Source: Pseudomonas paraeruginosa PA7
GTDB lineage: Bacteria > Pseudomonadota > Gammaproteobacteria > Pseudomonadales > Pseudomonadaceae
Assembly: GCF_000017205.1 (NCBI RefSeq)
Contig: NC_009656.1
Span: 2,670,001 to 2,734,000 of the forward strand
Direction: 5' to 3'
DNA length: 64,000 nt
Shown: positions 46,196-54,729 of the stretch, piece by piece
How positions within the stretch are numbered: position 1 is the stretch's first letter
How the letters are laid out: every line of letters begins with the position of its first letter
Position numbers and translations under genes: made by a program
Notes under the pieces: generated by a model
Database searches by the model: none
What the model saw: only the letters and a program-made list of their open reading frames with translations
Told to the model about the DNA's origin: nothing

Positions 46196-46825
46196 ATGCT
46201 CGAATCCGTCGTTGCCTATGGCATCATCGCCGGCGCCCGCGCCATCACCGGCTTGCGCAGCCTCTGGCTGGGCACCACGCCGATTCCCAAGCAGCGTATC
46301 TACTACGCCAACCACAGCAGCCACGGTGACTTCGTCCTGCTCTGGGCCTCGTTGCCGCCGGAGGTGCGCCGACGCACCCGGCCGGTGGCCGGTGCCGACT
46401 ACTGGAACAAGGCCGGCCTGCGCAGCTACGTGATCAACAAGGTGTTCAACGGCGTGCTGGTCGACCGCCAGCGCAGCGATGCCAATGCCAATCCGCTCGA
46501 ACCCCTCGACCGCGCCCTGGACGACGGCGACTCGCTGATCATCTTCCCCGAGGGCACCCGCAACCTGGACGACGAGGTCAAGCTGTTGCCATTCAAGAGC
46601 GGTATCTACCACCTGTCCCTGGCCCACCCGGACGTCGAACTGGTGCCGGTGTGGCTGGCCAACCTCAACCGGGTCATGCCCAAGGGCCGCATGCTGCCGT
46701 TGCCGCTGCTCTGTACCCTGAGCTTCGGCAAGCCACTGGTGGCCACGGCGGAAGAGGGCAAGGAGGCGTTCCTCGAACGAGCGCGTATGGCCCTGCTGGA
46801 CCTGGCGCCGGAAGAGGAGGCCTGA
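46196..46825 (+). CDS. 1-acyl-glycerol-3-phosphate acyltransferase-like
   Basis: The ATG at 46196 gives 209 residues. Motif I reads YYANHSSHGDFVLLW (NH-x4-D type, H-x3-xD) and motif III DSLIIFPEGTRN, the signature of lysophosphatidic acid acyltransferases. It acylates a lysophospholipid or glycerol phosphate on the inner membrane. It follows the small membrane gene by 11 bp and ends 1 bp before the cytidylyltransferase gene. E. coli ynbABCD lacks this gene, so its presence is an addition. Confidence 0.8.
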   Translation: MLESVVAYGIIAGARAITGLRSLWLGTTPIPKQRIYYANHSSHGDFVLLWASLPPEVRRRTRPVAGADYWNKAGLRSYVINKVFNGVLVDRQRSDANANPLEPLDRALDDGDSLIIFPEGTRNLDDEVKLLPFKSGIYHLSLAHPDVELVPVWLANLNRVMPKGRMLPLPLLCTLSFGKPLVATAEEGKEAFLERARMALLDLAPEEEA

Positions 46826-46826
46826 G

Positions 46827-47762
46827 ATGAACGAACAGACCTGGATGCTCTTCGGCGGTATCGGCGCGCTACTGGTGCTGGCCTCGCTGGCCGGCTTCGT
46901 CCTCAAGTGGCGCGCCGGCCCCGGGCCGAACGCGGTGATCGACAACCTCAACGCGCGGATCAACGCCTGGTGGGCGATGGTCCTGGTGATCGGTTTCGCC
47001 TTCTGGCTCGGCCAGGCGGCGGTGATCCTGCTGTTCTACGGCGTGTCGTTCTACGCCCTGCGCGAGTTCATCACCCTCACCCCGACCCGGCGCAGCGACT
47101 ATCCGGCGCTGGTGGCGGCGTTCTACTTCGTGCTGCCGATGCAGTACCTGCTGATCTACATCGACTGGTACAGCATGTTCTCGATCTTCATCCCGGTGTA
47201 CGTGTTCCTGCTGTTGCCGATCCTCGCCTCGCTGGGCGGCGACACCAAGCACTTCCTCGAGCGCGCCTCGAAAGTGCAGTGGGGCCTGATGCTGGCGGTA
47301 TTCTGCATCTCCTTCGTGCCGGCCCTGCTGACCCTCGACATCCCCGGTTTCGAAGGACGCAACCTGCTGCTGATCGCCTACCTGGTGATCGTCGTGCAGC
47401 TCTCCGACGTGATGCAGTACATCTGCGGCAAGCTGCTGGGCAAGCGCAAGATCGCTCCCAACCTCTCGCCGTCGAAGACCGTCGAGGGCTTCGTCGGCGG
47501 CATCGCCCTGGCCACCGCCATCGGCGCCTCGCTGTGGTGGATCACCCCGTTCAATCTCTGGCAGGCGGCGCTGATCGCGTTGCTGATCAACCTGCTGGGC
47601 TTCTTCGGCGGCCTGGTGATGTCGGCGATCAAGCGCGACCGCGGGGTCAAGGACTGGGGCCACATGATCGAAGGCCATGGCGGCATGCTCGACCGCCTGG
47701 ACTCGGTGTGCTTCGCCGCGCCGATCTTCTTCCACGTGGTGCGCTACTGGTGGACGCCCTGA
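46827..47762 (+). CDS. phosphatidate cytidylyltransferase (YnbB/CdsA-like)
   Basis: A 311-residue membrane protein with about eight helices. The CDP-diacylglycerol synthase signature S-x-KT-x-E-G-x3-G is read from SPSKTVEGFVGG (near 225), with GHGGMLDRLDSVCFA later giving the catalytic Asp. It converts phosphatidic acid and CTP to CDP-diacylglycerol. With the acyltransferase upstream and the transferase at the start of the operon, the set covers the full path from lysophosphatidate to a finished phospholipid. Confidence 0.85.
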   Translation: MNEQTWMLFGGIGALLVLASLAGFVLKWRAGPGPNAVIDNLNARINAWWAMVLVIGFAFWLGQAAVILLFYGVSFYALREFITLTPTRRSDYPALVAAFYFVLPMQYLLIYIDWYSMFSIFIPVYVFLLLPILASLGGDTKHFLERASKVQWGLMLAVFCISFVPALLTLDIPGFEGRNLLLIAYLVIVVQLSDVMQYICGKLLGKRKIAPNLSPSKTVEGFVGGIALATAIGASLWWITPFNLWQAALIALLINLLGFFGGLVMSAIKRDRGVKDWGHMIEGHGGMLDRLDSVCFAAPIFFHVVRYWWTP

Positions 47763-47867
47763 AGTTCGCCTGGCGCCGAGGGGAGCGGGGCGGCTGCCGA
47801 TGGCGACCGCCCGGCTGCCGTTTCCCCGCCGTGTAGGCAGCTAAGAATTTGCGAGCGATATAGACCC

Positions 47868-47949
47868 GCAGGGCAAAAACCGCCACAGGCGGTATCCGCC
47901 GATACCCCCGGATAAGCGGCGGATAACCGCAAGCGGTTATTCGCCCTGC
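47868..47949. repeat. palindromic intergenic repeat, copy 2, at a deletion junction
   Basis: GCAGGGC at 47868 opens it and CGCCCTGC closes it at 47949. Between lie GGCGGTATCCGCC and GGCGGATAACCGC-AA-GCGGTTATTCGCC (one mismatch in the arm). The remnant of a LysR gene starts at the last bases, so the repeat marks one side of a deletion. Related to copies at 15197 and 50376. Confidence 0.65.
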
Positions 47950-48149
47950 AACTCCAGGCGCCGCGTTATCACGTCGAGCCCGGGTTGGCCGACGGCAGCC
48001 TCCGCGAGGTCCTCGGCGAATGGCTGCCGCCGACGCTGCCGCTGCACGTCCTGTATCCCTCGCAGCGCCAGCTTTCGCCGCGGGTGCGGGGGCTGGTCGA
48101 CTGGCTGGTGGAACTCTTCGGTCGCCAGCCGGCCGACGAGGCGCAATGA
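47949..48149 (+). pseudogene. C-terminal remnant of a LysR-family regulator
   Basis: An open frame of 66 residues with no start codon, beginning at the repeat and reading LQAPRYHVEPGLADGSLREV, then LPLHVLYPSQRQLSPRVRGL and VDWLVELFGRQ, the recognisable last 60 residues of a CrgA/PtxR-type LysR regulator. About 240 residues including the DNA-binding domain are gone. By PAO1 order this fits PA2534, and the neighbouring PA2535 (oxidoreductase) appears to be missing too. Confidence 0.8.
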
Positions 48150-48304
48150 GACGCGGGTTTTGCGCACGAAGATTTTTCTCGATTTCAGCCGGAAAACCTC
48201 GATAGGATCGGCAGCCTTGGCCTGTCGCGCCGGGGTATCCGTCCGCTTTGCGGATGTGCGTCGCCGGTGGGCCGCAAACATTCGAACAAGAAGAAGGATC
48301 GCTG

Positions 48305-49648
48305 ATGGAAAGCTTGCAGAAATGGGTGGTCGACCTGAACGGCTTGGTCTGGGGGCCGTTGATGCTGGTGCTGATTCTCGGCACCGGCCTTTACCTGATG
48401 CTGGGCCTGAAGTTCATGCCCCTGGTGCGCCTGGGCGTCGGTTTTCGCCTGCTCTGGCAGGGGCGCAGCAAGGATGACGAGAACAGCGGCGAGATCAGCC
48501 CGTTCCAGGCGCTGATGACCTGCCTGGCGGCCACCGTCGGCACTGGCAACATCGCCGGGGTGGCCACGGCGATCTTCCTCGGCGGTCCGGGCGCGCTGTT
48601 CTGGATGTGGTGCACGGCGCTGGTGGGGATGGCCACCAAGTTCTCCGAAGTAGTGCTGGCGGTGCACTACCGCGAGAAGGATGAGCGCAACGAACACGTC
48701 GGCGGTCCGATGTATGCCATCAAGAACGGTCTCGGCAAGCGCTGGGCCTGGCTCGGCGCGGCCTTCGCCCTGTTCGGCGGGCTCGCCGGCTTCGGCATCG
48801 GCAACATGGTCCAGGTCAACAGCATGGCCGATGCCCTGGAGGTCTCCTTCGGCGTGCCCGACTGGGCCACCGGGGTCGCCACCATGATCGTCACCGGGCT
48901 GGTGATCCTCGGCGGCATCCGCCGCATCGGCAAGGTCGCCGAGGCGCTGGTGCCGTTCATGTGCGTCGGCTACATCGTCGCCTCGGTGATCGTCCTGGTG
49001 GTCCATGCCGAGGCGATCCCCGGTGCGTTCCAGCTGATCCTCACCCACGCCTTCACGCCGATCGCCGCCACCGGCGGCTTCGCCGGCGCGGCGGTGATGG
49101 CGGCGATCCGCTTCGGCGTCGCCCGCGGGATCTTCTCCAACGAGGCCGGCCTCGGCACCGCCGGCATCGCCCAGGCCGCCGGCACCACGCATAGCGCGGT
49201 GCGTTCCGGCCTGATCGGGATGCTCGGGACCTTCATCGACACCCTGGTCATCTGCAGCCTGACCGGCCTGGCGATCATCACCTCGGGCGTCTGGACCAGC
49301 GGCGCCAGCGGCGCGGCGCTGTCCTCGGCGGCGTTCGAGGCGGCGATGCCGGGCGTCGGTCACTACATCCTGTCGCTGGCCCTGGTGGTGTTCGCCTACA
49401 CCACCATCCTCGGCTGGAGCTACTACGGCGAGCGCTGCTGGGAATACCTGGCGGGGACCCGCTCGATCCTGCCGTTCCGCATCGTCTGGACCCTGGCGAT
49501 TCCGTTCGGCGCCATGACCCAGCTGGACTTCGCCTGGCTGGTGGCGGACACCCTCAACGCGCTGATGGCGATTCCCAACCTGATCGCGTTGCTGTTGCTC
49601 AGCCCGGTGGTATTCCGCCTGACCAAGGAGTACTTCGCCAGGTCCTGA
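48305..49648 (+). CDS. sodium:alanine/glycine symporter (AGCS family)
   Basis: ATG at 48305, 447 residues with about 11 helices. The family signature is GLYLMLGLKFMPLVR (start), the conserved helix ATVGTGNIAGVATAIFLGGP, and FSNEAGLGTAGIAQAAGTTH. The NMVQ-type segment and WEYLAGTRSI are typical of Na-coupled alanine or glycine carriers. Predicted inner-membrane amino-acid importer; which amino acid cannot be assigned. Monocistronic, a hairpin separates it from tpx. Confidence 0.88.
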   Translation: MESLQKWVVDLNGLVWGPLMLVLILGTGLYLMLGLKFMPLVRLGVGFRLLWQGRSKDDENSGEISPFQALMTCLAATVGTGNIAGVATAIFLGGPGALFWMWCTALVGMATKFSEVVLAVHYREKDERNEHVGGPMYAIKNGLGKRWAWLGAAFALFGGLAGFGIGNMVQVNSMADALEVSFGVPDWATGVATMIVTGLVILGGIRRIGKVAEALVPFMCVGYIVASVIVLVVHAEAIPGAFQLILTHAFTPIAATGGFAGAAVMAAIRFGVARGIFSNEAGLGTAGIAQAAGTTHSAVRSGLIGMLGTFIDTLVICSLTGLAIITSGVWTSGASGAALSSAAFEAAMPGVGHYILSLALVVFAYTTILGWSYYGERCWEYLAGTRSILPFRIVWTLAIPFGAMTQLDFAWLVADTLNALMAIPNLIALLLLSPVVFRLTKEYFARS

Positions 49649-49783
49649 CCGCATGGTCGCGGCGACGCTCAAACCCGAGGTTTTCGCTCGGGTAAACCGT
49701 GTTAGCATCGTCGCCGGCCCCGAATGCTTCCGCCACCGGCCTTGCGGCGGGTGGCCTCTCACCGACCAAGAAGGAACAACGCA

Positions 49784-50281
49784 ATGGCTCAAGTGACTCT
49801 CAAGGGCAACCCGGTCAACGTCGACGGCCAGCTTCCGCAGAAAGGCGCCCAGGCTCCGGCCTTCAGCCTGGTCAGCGGCGACCTCGCCGACGTGACCCTG
49901 GAAAACTTCGCCGGCAAGCGCAAGGTGCTGAACATCTTCCCCAGCGTCGACACTCCGACCTGCGCCACCTCGGTCCGCAAGTTCAACGTCGAGGCCGGCA
50001 AGCTGGCCAATACCGTGGTGCTGTGCATCTCCGCCGACCTGCCGTTCGCGCAGAAGCGCTTCTGCGGCGCCGAGGGCCTGGAGAACGTGGTCAACCTGTC
50101 GACCCTGCGTGGCCGCGAGTTCCTCGAGAACTATGGCGTGGCCATCGCCAGCGGCCCGCTGGCCGGCCTGGCCGCGCGCGCCGTGGTGGTGCTCGACGAG
50201 CAGGACAAGGTGCTGCACAGCGAGCTGGTCGGCGAGATCGCCGACGAGCCGAACTACGCGGCGGCCCTGGCGGTTCTCTGA
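49784..50281 (+). CDS. tpx: thiol peroxidase (Tpx, atypical 2-Cys peroxiredoxin)
   Basis: A 165-residue protein of typical length. Peroxidatic Cys60 lies in [14 protein letters not shown] and resolving Cys94 in [10 protein letters not shown], the exact spacing of bacterial Tpx. The preceding [15 protein letters not shown] and terminal [15 protein letters not shown] also fit. Reduces lipid and organic hydroperoxides with thioredoxin as donor. A good ribosome site (AAGGA) precedes the ATG at 49784. Confidence 0.92.
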   Translation: MAQVTLKGNPVNVDGQLPQKGAQAPAFSLVSGDLADVTLENFAGKRKVLNIFPSVDTPTCATSVRKFNVEAGKLANTVVLCISADLPFAQKRFCGAEGLENVVNLSTLRGREFLENYGVAIASGPLAGLAARAVVVLDEQDKVLHSELVGEIADEPNYAAALAVL

Positions 50282-50375
50282 GCCCACGGCCAACCCGCTT
50301 CGTCCCATGACCGTCAGCCTGGCTGGCTGGTAACGGGCGAACCCGAATCCCTTGGCTGCTCGCCTAGGGTCATGA

Positions 50376-50412
50376 GCAGGGCGGATAATCGCGGCGCGGT
50401 CATCCGCCCTGC
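50376..50412. repeat. palindromic intergenic repeat, copy 3
   Basis: GCAGGGCGGAT (50376-50386) and ATCCGCCCTGC (50402-50412) form an 11-bp perfect stem. It lies between the convergent tpx and aminotransferase genes. Same family as at 15197 and 47868, in the simplest single-unit form. Confidence 0.75.
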
Positions 50413-50429
50413 GTCGCAGAGACGCAGCG

Positions 50430-51551
50430 CTAGCGCGCGGCCACCTGGTGGCGCCGGCTGACGCTGGCGAAGGCGCTCTGGAACGCCCGCATCTCTTCCT
50501 CGCTACCGACCGTCACGCGCACCCAGTTGGGCCAGGCGGCCCACGGACGTCCTACATACACCCGCTGCTTTTCCAGCTCGGCGATGACCATCTCGGCGGG
50601 GCGGCGCATATCCACCATGAAGCAATTGGACTGCGAGGCGGTGCAGCGGAACCCCTGCTGGCGCAGCCAGGCGATGGTGCGCTCGCGGATCTCCGCGTTC
50701 TGCCGCTTGCGCCGTGGCACCAGTTCGCCCTCGCGCAGGCTTTCCAGGCCGGCGTGGGCGGTGGGCGAGGGCACCACGTTGTGGCCGCCGAAGCGCTCCA
50801 GCCGGGCCAGCAGCTCGGGATGTCCGATCGCCAGGCCTAGCCGGGCACCGGCCATGCCGTAGAGCTTGGAGAAGGTGCGCAGGACCAGCAGGTCCTTGCG
50901 CCGGGCGGCCAGGCCGATGACGCTCGGCGCATCGGAAAAGTGGATGTAGGCCTCGTCGACCAGTACCACGCTGTGCGCCGGCTTGCGCTCGATGGCCTGG
51001 ACGATCCGCTCGTGCGGGGTGAGGGTGCCGGTCGGGTTGTTCGGATTGCAGATGTAGATCAGTCCGGCATCCTGCTGCGCCGCGGCGAGCATGCGTTCGA
51101 TATCGTGGCTCGCCTCGCCGTCCAGGGCCACCGCATGCACCTGCGCTTCCTGGGCCTGTGCGGCGCTGGCCACCGAGTCATAGGAAGGATCGGCCATGAC
51201 CAGGCTGCGCGCCTTGCCGGTGAACGCCGCGATGGCGTACTGCAGCGGCTGGCGCGAGCCGCAGTAGGCGTGCACGCATTCCGCGGGAACGTCGTTCTGC
51301 TCGGCGAACAGGCCGACCAGGGCATCCTGGGTGTCATAGTCGTAGCGACCGCAGAGCGGGGCGGCCTCCTGCATGGCGGCCCTGGCCCTGGCGGAGGGGC
51401 CGTAGGGACTTTCGTTGAAATCCAGAAATATTTCCTGCGGTTCCGCGGCAGTTTTCCTGCCGGTGCCGGCGAACGCCGCCGGACTCAGCAATGCGCTGCT
51501 GGAGGCCAGGGCGGTCAGGGTGACGAACGAACGGCGACTCAAAGCGGGCAT
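50430..51551 (-). CDS. Tat-exported PLP aminotransferase, HisC-like
   Basis: The ATG at 51551 follows GGAGGTG and gives 373 residues. The N-terminus MPALSRRSFVTLTALASSSA is a twin-arginine signal, cleaved near 28 (SPAAFAG). The enzyme body resembles histidinol-phosphate aminotransferase: FNESPYGPS, NPNNPTGTL, VLVDEAYIHF and the Schiff-base Lys in TFSKLYGMAGARLG. Export folded with cofactor would place it in the periplasm, unusual for HisC. Substrate and role unknown. It is convergent with tpx. Confidence 0.8.
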   Translation of the reverse strand: MPALSRRSFVTLTALASSSALLSPAAFAGTGRKTAAEPQEIFLDFNESPYGPSARARAAMQEAAPLCGRYDYDTQDALVGLFAEQNDVPAECVHAYCGSRQPLQYAIAAFTGKARSLVMADPSYDSVASAAQAQEAQVHAVALDGEASHDIERMLAAAQQDAGLIYICNPNNPTGTLTPHERIVQAIERKPAHSVVLVDEAYIHFSDAPSVIGLAARRKDLLVLRTFSKLYGMAGARLGLAIGHPELLARLERFGGHNVVPSPTAHAGLESLREGELVPRRKRQNAEIRERTIAWLRQQGFRCTASQSNCFMVDMRRPAEMVIAELEKQRVYVGRPWAAWPNWVRVTVGSEEEMRAFQSAFASVSRRHQVAAR

Positions 51552-51683
51552 AGGTTCACCTCCGTGTAGCAAGTAGGTCAGGCGTGCGGGTGGTTCCTCT
51601 CGGGCGTGTCTCACCAGAGAGGAGGACGAGGAGGGAACCGCTCCGTTTAGGGTGGCTTGATGATGGCGCCGGGAGGCGGGACG

Positions 51684-51706
51684 CCCCCGGCTAGAGCCGC
51701 CGGGGG
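51684..51706. terminator. GC hairpin after the tldD/pmbA-like genes
   Basis: Perfect 8-bp stem CCCCCGGC / GCCGGGGG, just downstream of the last stop (51719, minus strand). There is no clear T-tract, so termination strength is uncertain. Confidence 0.4.
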
Positions 51707-51718
51707 CCAGGCCTGTTC

Positions 51719-53044
51719 TCAGAGGGTGAGGGTGAAGCGTCCGGTCAGCGCGCCCGGCAGGTGCATGGAGTCGGTGTGGCGTTCGCCGTAGGTGCTGTTC
51801 GACAGGCGCAGCTCGCGCTCATGGCTGAGATCTTCCAGGTGCGCGCCGAGGAAGCTGTACAGGCTGTCATCGAAGCGCATGGTGCTGACCGGCGCCTGGA
51901 TCCGGCCGTTCTCCACCCAGAAGGTGGCGAAGCGGGTCAGCCCGGTCAGGCGCGCGGCGGGCATGTCCGAGTAGTTCAGGTACCACAGGTTGCCGATGTA
52001 CAGGCCGGTGTCCAGGGCGGCGAGAATGCGTTCCTGCTCCAGGCTGCCGCCAGCCATGTCCAGCGCGCTCGGCGCTTCGCCGGCGTCGGCGCCATTGGCC
52101 TGCAGACCGTACTCGCGGGCGCTGCGCGAACTCACCAGGCGGCCGCCCGGACGGCCGCCGCCGATCAGCTCGACGTCGGCGCGTGGCGAGCCTTCCGCCC
52201 TGAACGCCGGTGACGGCGAGCCGGCCGGACGCTCGCCGAGGTTCAGCAGCGGGCTGAGCAGGGCATCGCCGTTGTGCAGGCGTTGCAGCGGGCTTTCCCC
52301 GGTGGCCAGGGCGCGCGCGGAGAAACCGCCCCAGCAGAGCATCTGCAGGACTTCCTCGAGTGCCGCCGGTGCCAGGTAGGCGCGGTAGTCGCCGGGCTTC
52401 AGCTGGCGCACCGGCTTGCCCAGGTGGCCAAGCTGTTCGCGCGCCTGCTCGAAGCGCCGGGCGAAGCGTTCGCCATCCCAGTGCTGGCCGGCGTAGTCGG
52501 CCTTGACCGCCTGGCCGTTGGCGTGGAACAGGCTCCAGTCGAAGTTGAAGCTGCTGCCGGCATGCCAGCCGAACGCCCCCCAGGAGTTGGCGAAGCCGCG
52601 GAACAGCGGCCCGGCGGCGTAGATACCGACCAGGTCGAGGTCGCGCGCCTGGCGCTCGATCCCGGCCAGCAGCTCGCCGCTGTCGGGAGGCGCGCCGAGG
52701 CTTTCGTCGAGGCGCTGCCAGGGGGTGGTATCCAGCAGCAGGTAGGGATCGGCGGGAATCCAGGCGAGGCTCCGGCGCAGTTGCCGGAGACCGTCGCCCA
52801 GGCGCTGGCGGTCTTCTTCCGGGATGCCGGAGAGGGTCAGGTCGAGGCTCGCCTGGCGCTCGTCGCGGATCAGCCGGAGCAGCGTGGTGGCCTGGCGCAC
52901 CCGGCCGGCCTGGCGTACCCGCGCCCGGTTGAAGCGGATGAACTCGGAGTCCTCGGCGCTGTACCAGAGGGTGAAGTCCTCGCCCTCGGCCAGCTGCCGG
53001 CGCAGGTCCTCGGCGAGCGCCTCGAAATGCTGCCGCTGTTGCAT
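51719..53044 (-). CDS. PmbA/TldE-like metallopeptidase-family protein
   Basis: The ATG at 53044 overlaps the TGA of the upstream gene (TGATG) and gives 441 residues. The frame continues further upstream, but only antisense-like. The domain (LAGIERQARDLDLVGIYAAG, FSARALATGESPLQRLHNGD, GERPAGSPSPAFRAEGSPRA) matches PmbA/TldE, the non-catalytic partner in the TldD/TldE pair. With TldD it degrades modified peptides or CcdA-like antitoxins in other bacteria. No HExxxH motif is present here. Confidence 0.8.
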   Translation of the reverse strand: MQQRQHFEALAEDLRRQLAEGEDFTLWYSAEDSEFIRFNRARVRQAGRVRQATTLLRLIRDERQASLDLTLSGIPEEDRQRLGDGLRQLRRSLAWIPADPYLLLDTTPWQRLDESLGAPPDSGELLAGIERQARDLDLVGIYAAGPLFRGFANSWGAFGWHAGSSFNFDWSLFHANGQAVKADYAGQHWDGERFARRFEQAREQLGHLGKPVRQLKPGDYRAYLAPAALEEVLQMLCWGGFSARALATGESPLQRLHNGDALLSPLLNLGERPAGSPSPAFRAEGSPRADVELIGGGRPGGRLVSSRSAREYGLQANGADAGEAPSALDMAGGSLEQERILAALDTGLYIGNLWYLNYSDMPAARLTGLTRFATFWVENGRIQAPVSTMRFDDSLYSFLGAHLEDLSHERELRLSNSTYGERHTDSMHLPGALTGRFTLTL

Positions 53045-54477
53045 CAGGTGTCTCCTCCGAATACGTCCACGTCGCTGAACACGCAGGCCGGCGAGGCATG
53101 GCCGACGCGGATCACCTGGTTCGGCTCGCCCTTGCCGCAGTAAGGCGTGCCGAGCACCTCGAAGGTGCTGGCGTCGCCCACCGCGCAGAGGTTGCGCCAG
53201 AACTGCGCGGAGATGCCCCGGTAGTTGGGGTTCTTCACCACGCCCTTGAGTTCGCCGTCCTCGATCAGCCGGCCCCATTCGCAGCCGAACTGGAACTTGT
53301 TGCGCGCGTCGTCGATCGACCAGGAACGGTTGTAGGACATCAGTACCCCGCGCTCGATGCCGCCGACCAGTTGGGCGAGGTTCCTGTCGCCGGGTTCCAG
53401 GTTGAGGTTGGCCATGCGGTCGATGGGCGCACGGTTCCAACTGCTGGCGCGGCTGTTGGCGACCCCTTCGAGGCCGCTGCGAAACTGCGACAGGGCGCCG
53501 CCGAGCGGGCGCAGCAGGCGTCCCTCACGGATCAGGAATTCCTTGCGCGCCGGGCTGCCGTCGTCGTCCTGGCCATAGCTGGCCAGCTCCTCGGGGATCT
53601 GCGGGTCGAAGCTGACGTTGAGCAGGCTGGAACCGTACTGGTAGCGGCCGAAGTCCTCGACCTTGATGAAGCTGGTGCCGGCATAGTTGCGCTCGTCGCC
53701 GAGGATGCGGTCGAGTTCCAGCGGGTGGCCGATCGATTCGTGGATCTGCAGGATCATCTGGTCCGGCATCAGCAGCAGGTCGCGGCGGCCATCCGGGGTG
53801 TTCGGCGCCGCCAGAAGTTGCAGGGCCTCGTCGGCGATGCGCGGCGCGGCGCCGACCAGGCCGAGGCGTTCGATCACCTCGGCGCCGCCCTGCTGGCCGG
53901 CGTGATGGCCGCCGAAGCTGCGGGTCTGGCTGTCGTGGCCGTCGTAGGCGGTGATGCTGGCGCCGGGATAGACGAAGCGCTGCTCGTGGTAGTGCTCGGC
54001 GCCGGCGCTGTTCAGGTACAGCTGTTCCTGGCGGCTGACTTCGAGGAACACGCTCCAGTTCACCAGGCGCTCGTCGCGCGGCACCCTGGCGGACTCCTCG
54101 GCGAGCAGCTCGTAGCACTCGGCGAGGGAGGGGAAGGGCGCGTCCTGGTTCGGTGAGCGGTAGTGCGAGCGGCCACTCGCCGGCGCCAACCCGCGCACGT
54201 CGAACAGAGCGTGCCGGGCGATCCGCTCGGCCTGCCGTTCGGCACGCTCCAGGGCGGCTTGCAGGCCGGCGAGGGAAAGGTCGCTGGTGGCGGCGTAGGC
54301 CTCCACGCCGTCCAGCCGCACGCAGAGCATGGCGCCACGGTCCTGGCGGAAGTGCGGCGGCTCGCTGACGTTGCGGCGCACCGCGAGGTATTCGCCGCTA
54401 CGCTGCACATAGCGCAGCGAATGGAACCCGGCGCGGCTGCGGAGCGCGGCAAAGCGCTGTTTCAGATGATCGATCAT
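53044..54477 (-). CDS. TldD-like metalloprotease
   Basis: A 477-residue protein (MIDHLKQRFAALRSRAG). The metal-binding HExxxH reads IHESIGHPLELDRIL, typical of the TldD/PmbA family (peptidase family U62), which cleaves unfolded peptides in a TldD/E complex. Upstream are FRQDRGAMLCVRLDGVEAYA and ASITAYDGHDSQTRSFGG; downstream is VEDFGRYQYGSSLLN. Operon with the PmbA-like gene. P. aeruginosa has another tldD/pmbA set elsewhere in the genome, as I recall. Confidence 0.82.
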   Translation of the reverse strand: MIDHLKQRFAALRSRAGFHSLRYVQRSGEYLAVRRNVSEPPHFRQDRGAMLCVRLDGVEAYAATSDLSLAGLQAALERAERQAERIARHALFDVRGLAPASGRSHYRSPNQDAPFPSLAECYELLAEESARVPRDERLVNWSVFLEVSRQEQLYLNSAGAEHYHEQRFVYPGASITAYDGHDSQTRSFGGHHAGQQGGAEVIERLGLVGAAPRIADEALQLLAAPNTPDGRRDLLLMPDQMILQIHESIGHPLELDRILGDERNYAGTSFIKVEDFGRYQYGSSLLNVSFDPQIPEELASYGQDDDGSPARKEFLIREGRLLRPLGGALSQFRSGLEGVANSRASSWNRAPIDRMANLNLEPGDRNLAQLVGGIERGVLMSYNRSWSIDDARNKFQFGCEWGRLIEDGELKGVVKNPNYRGISAQFWRNLCAVGDASTFEVLGTPYCGKGEPNQVIRVGHASPACVFSDVDVFGGDT

Positions 54478-54729
54478 CGTCTCGTCCCTGCGAAAACTGG
54501 CGGGCGGATGGGGAAACGGTCTATTTCAAGCCTTTGCCCGTAACGGAGCAAGCCGTTTGTTGTCATAGGCGGATGCCACCCTGCGCCGAGGCTGCCGGGC
54601 ATTCCCCGGAAACATCTAACTATCGGTAAAGCAAGGGTAAATAGCGGGTAAAGAGGCTTTGCCTGGGCTCCCGCAATGCTTATCGTGCAGCCTGGAAAAA
54701 GCGCCTCCGTTCTAGCCTGAAGAAGAACC

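Noticed and set aside
49668..49695. Terminator between the AGCS symporter and tpx
   Set aside because: The ACCCGAG/CTCGGGT stem is real, but no T-run follows on the plus strand. It may be part of the tpx leader.
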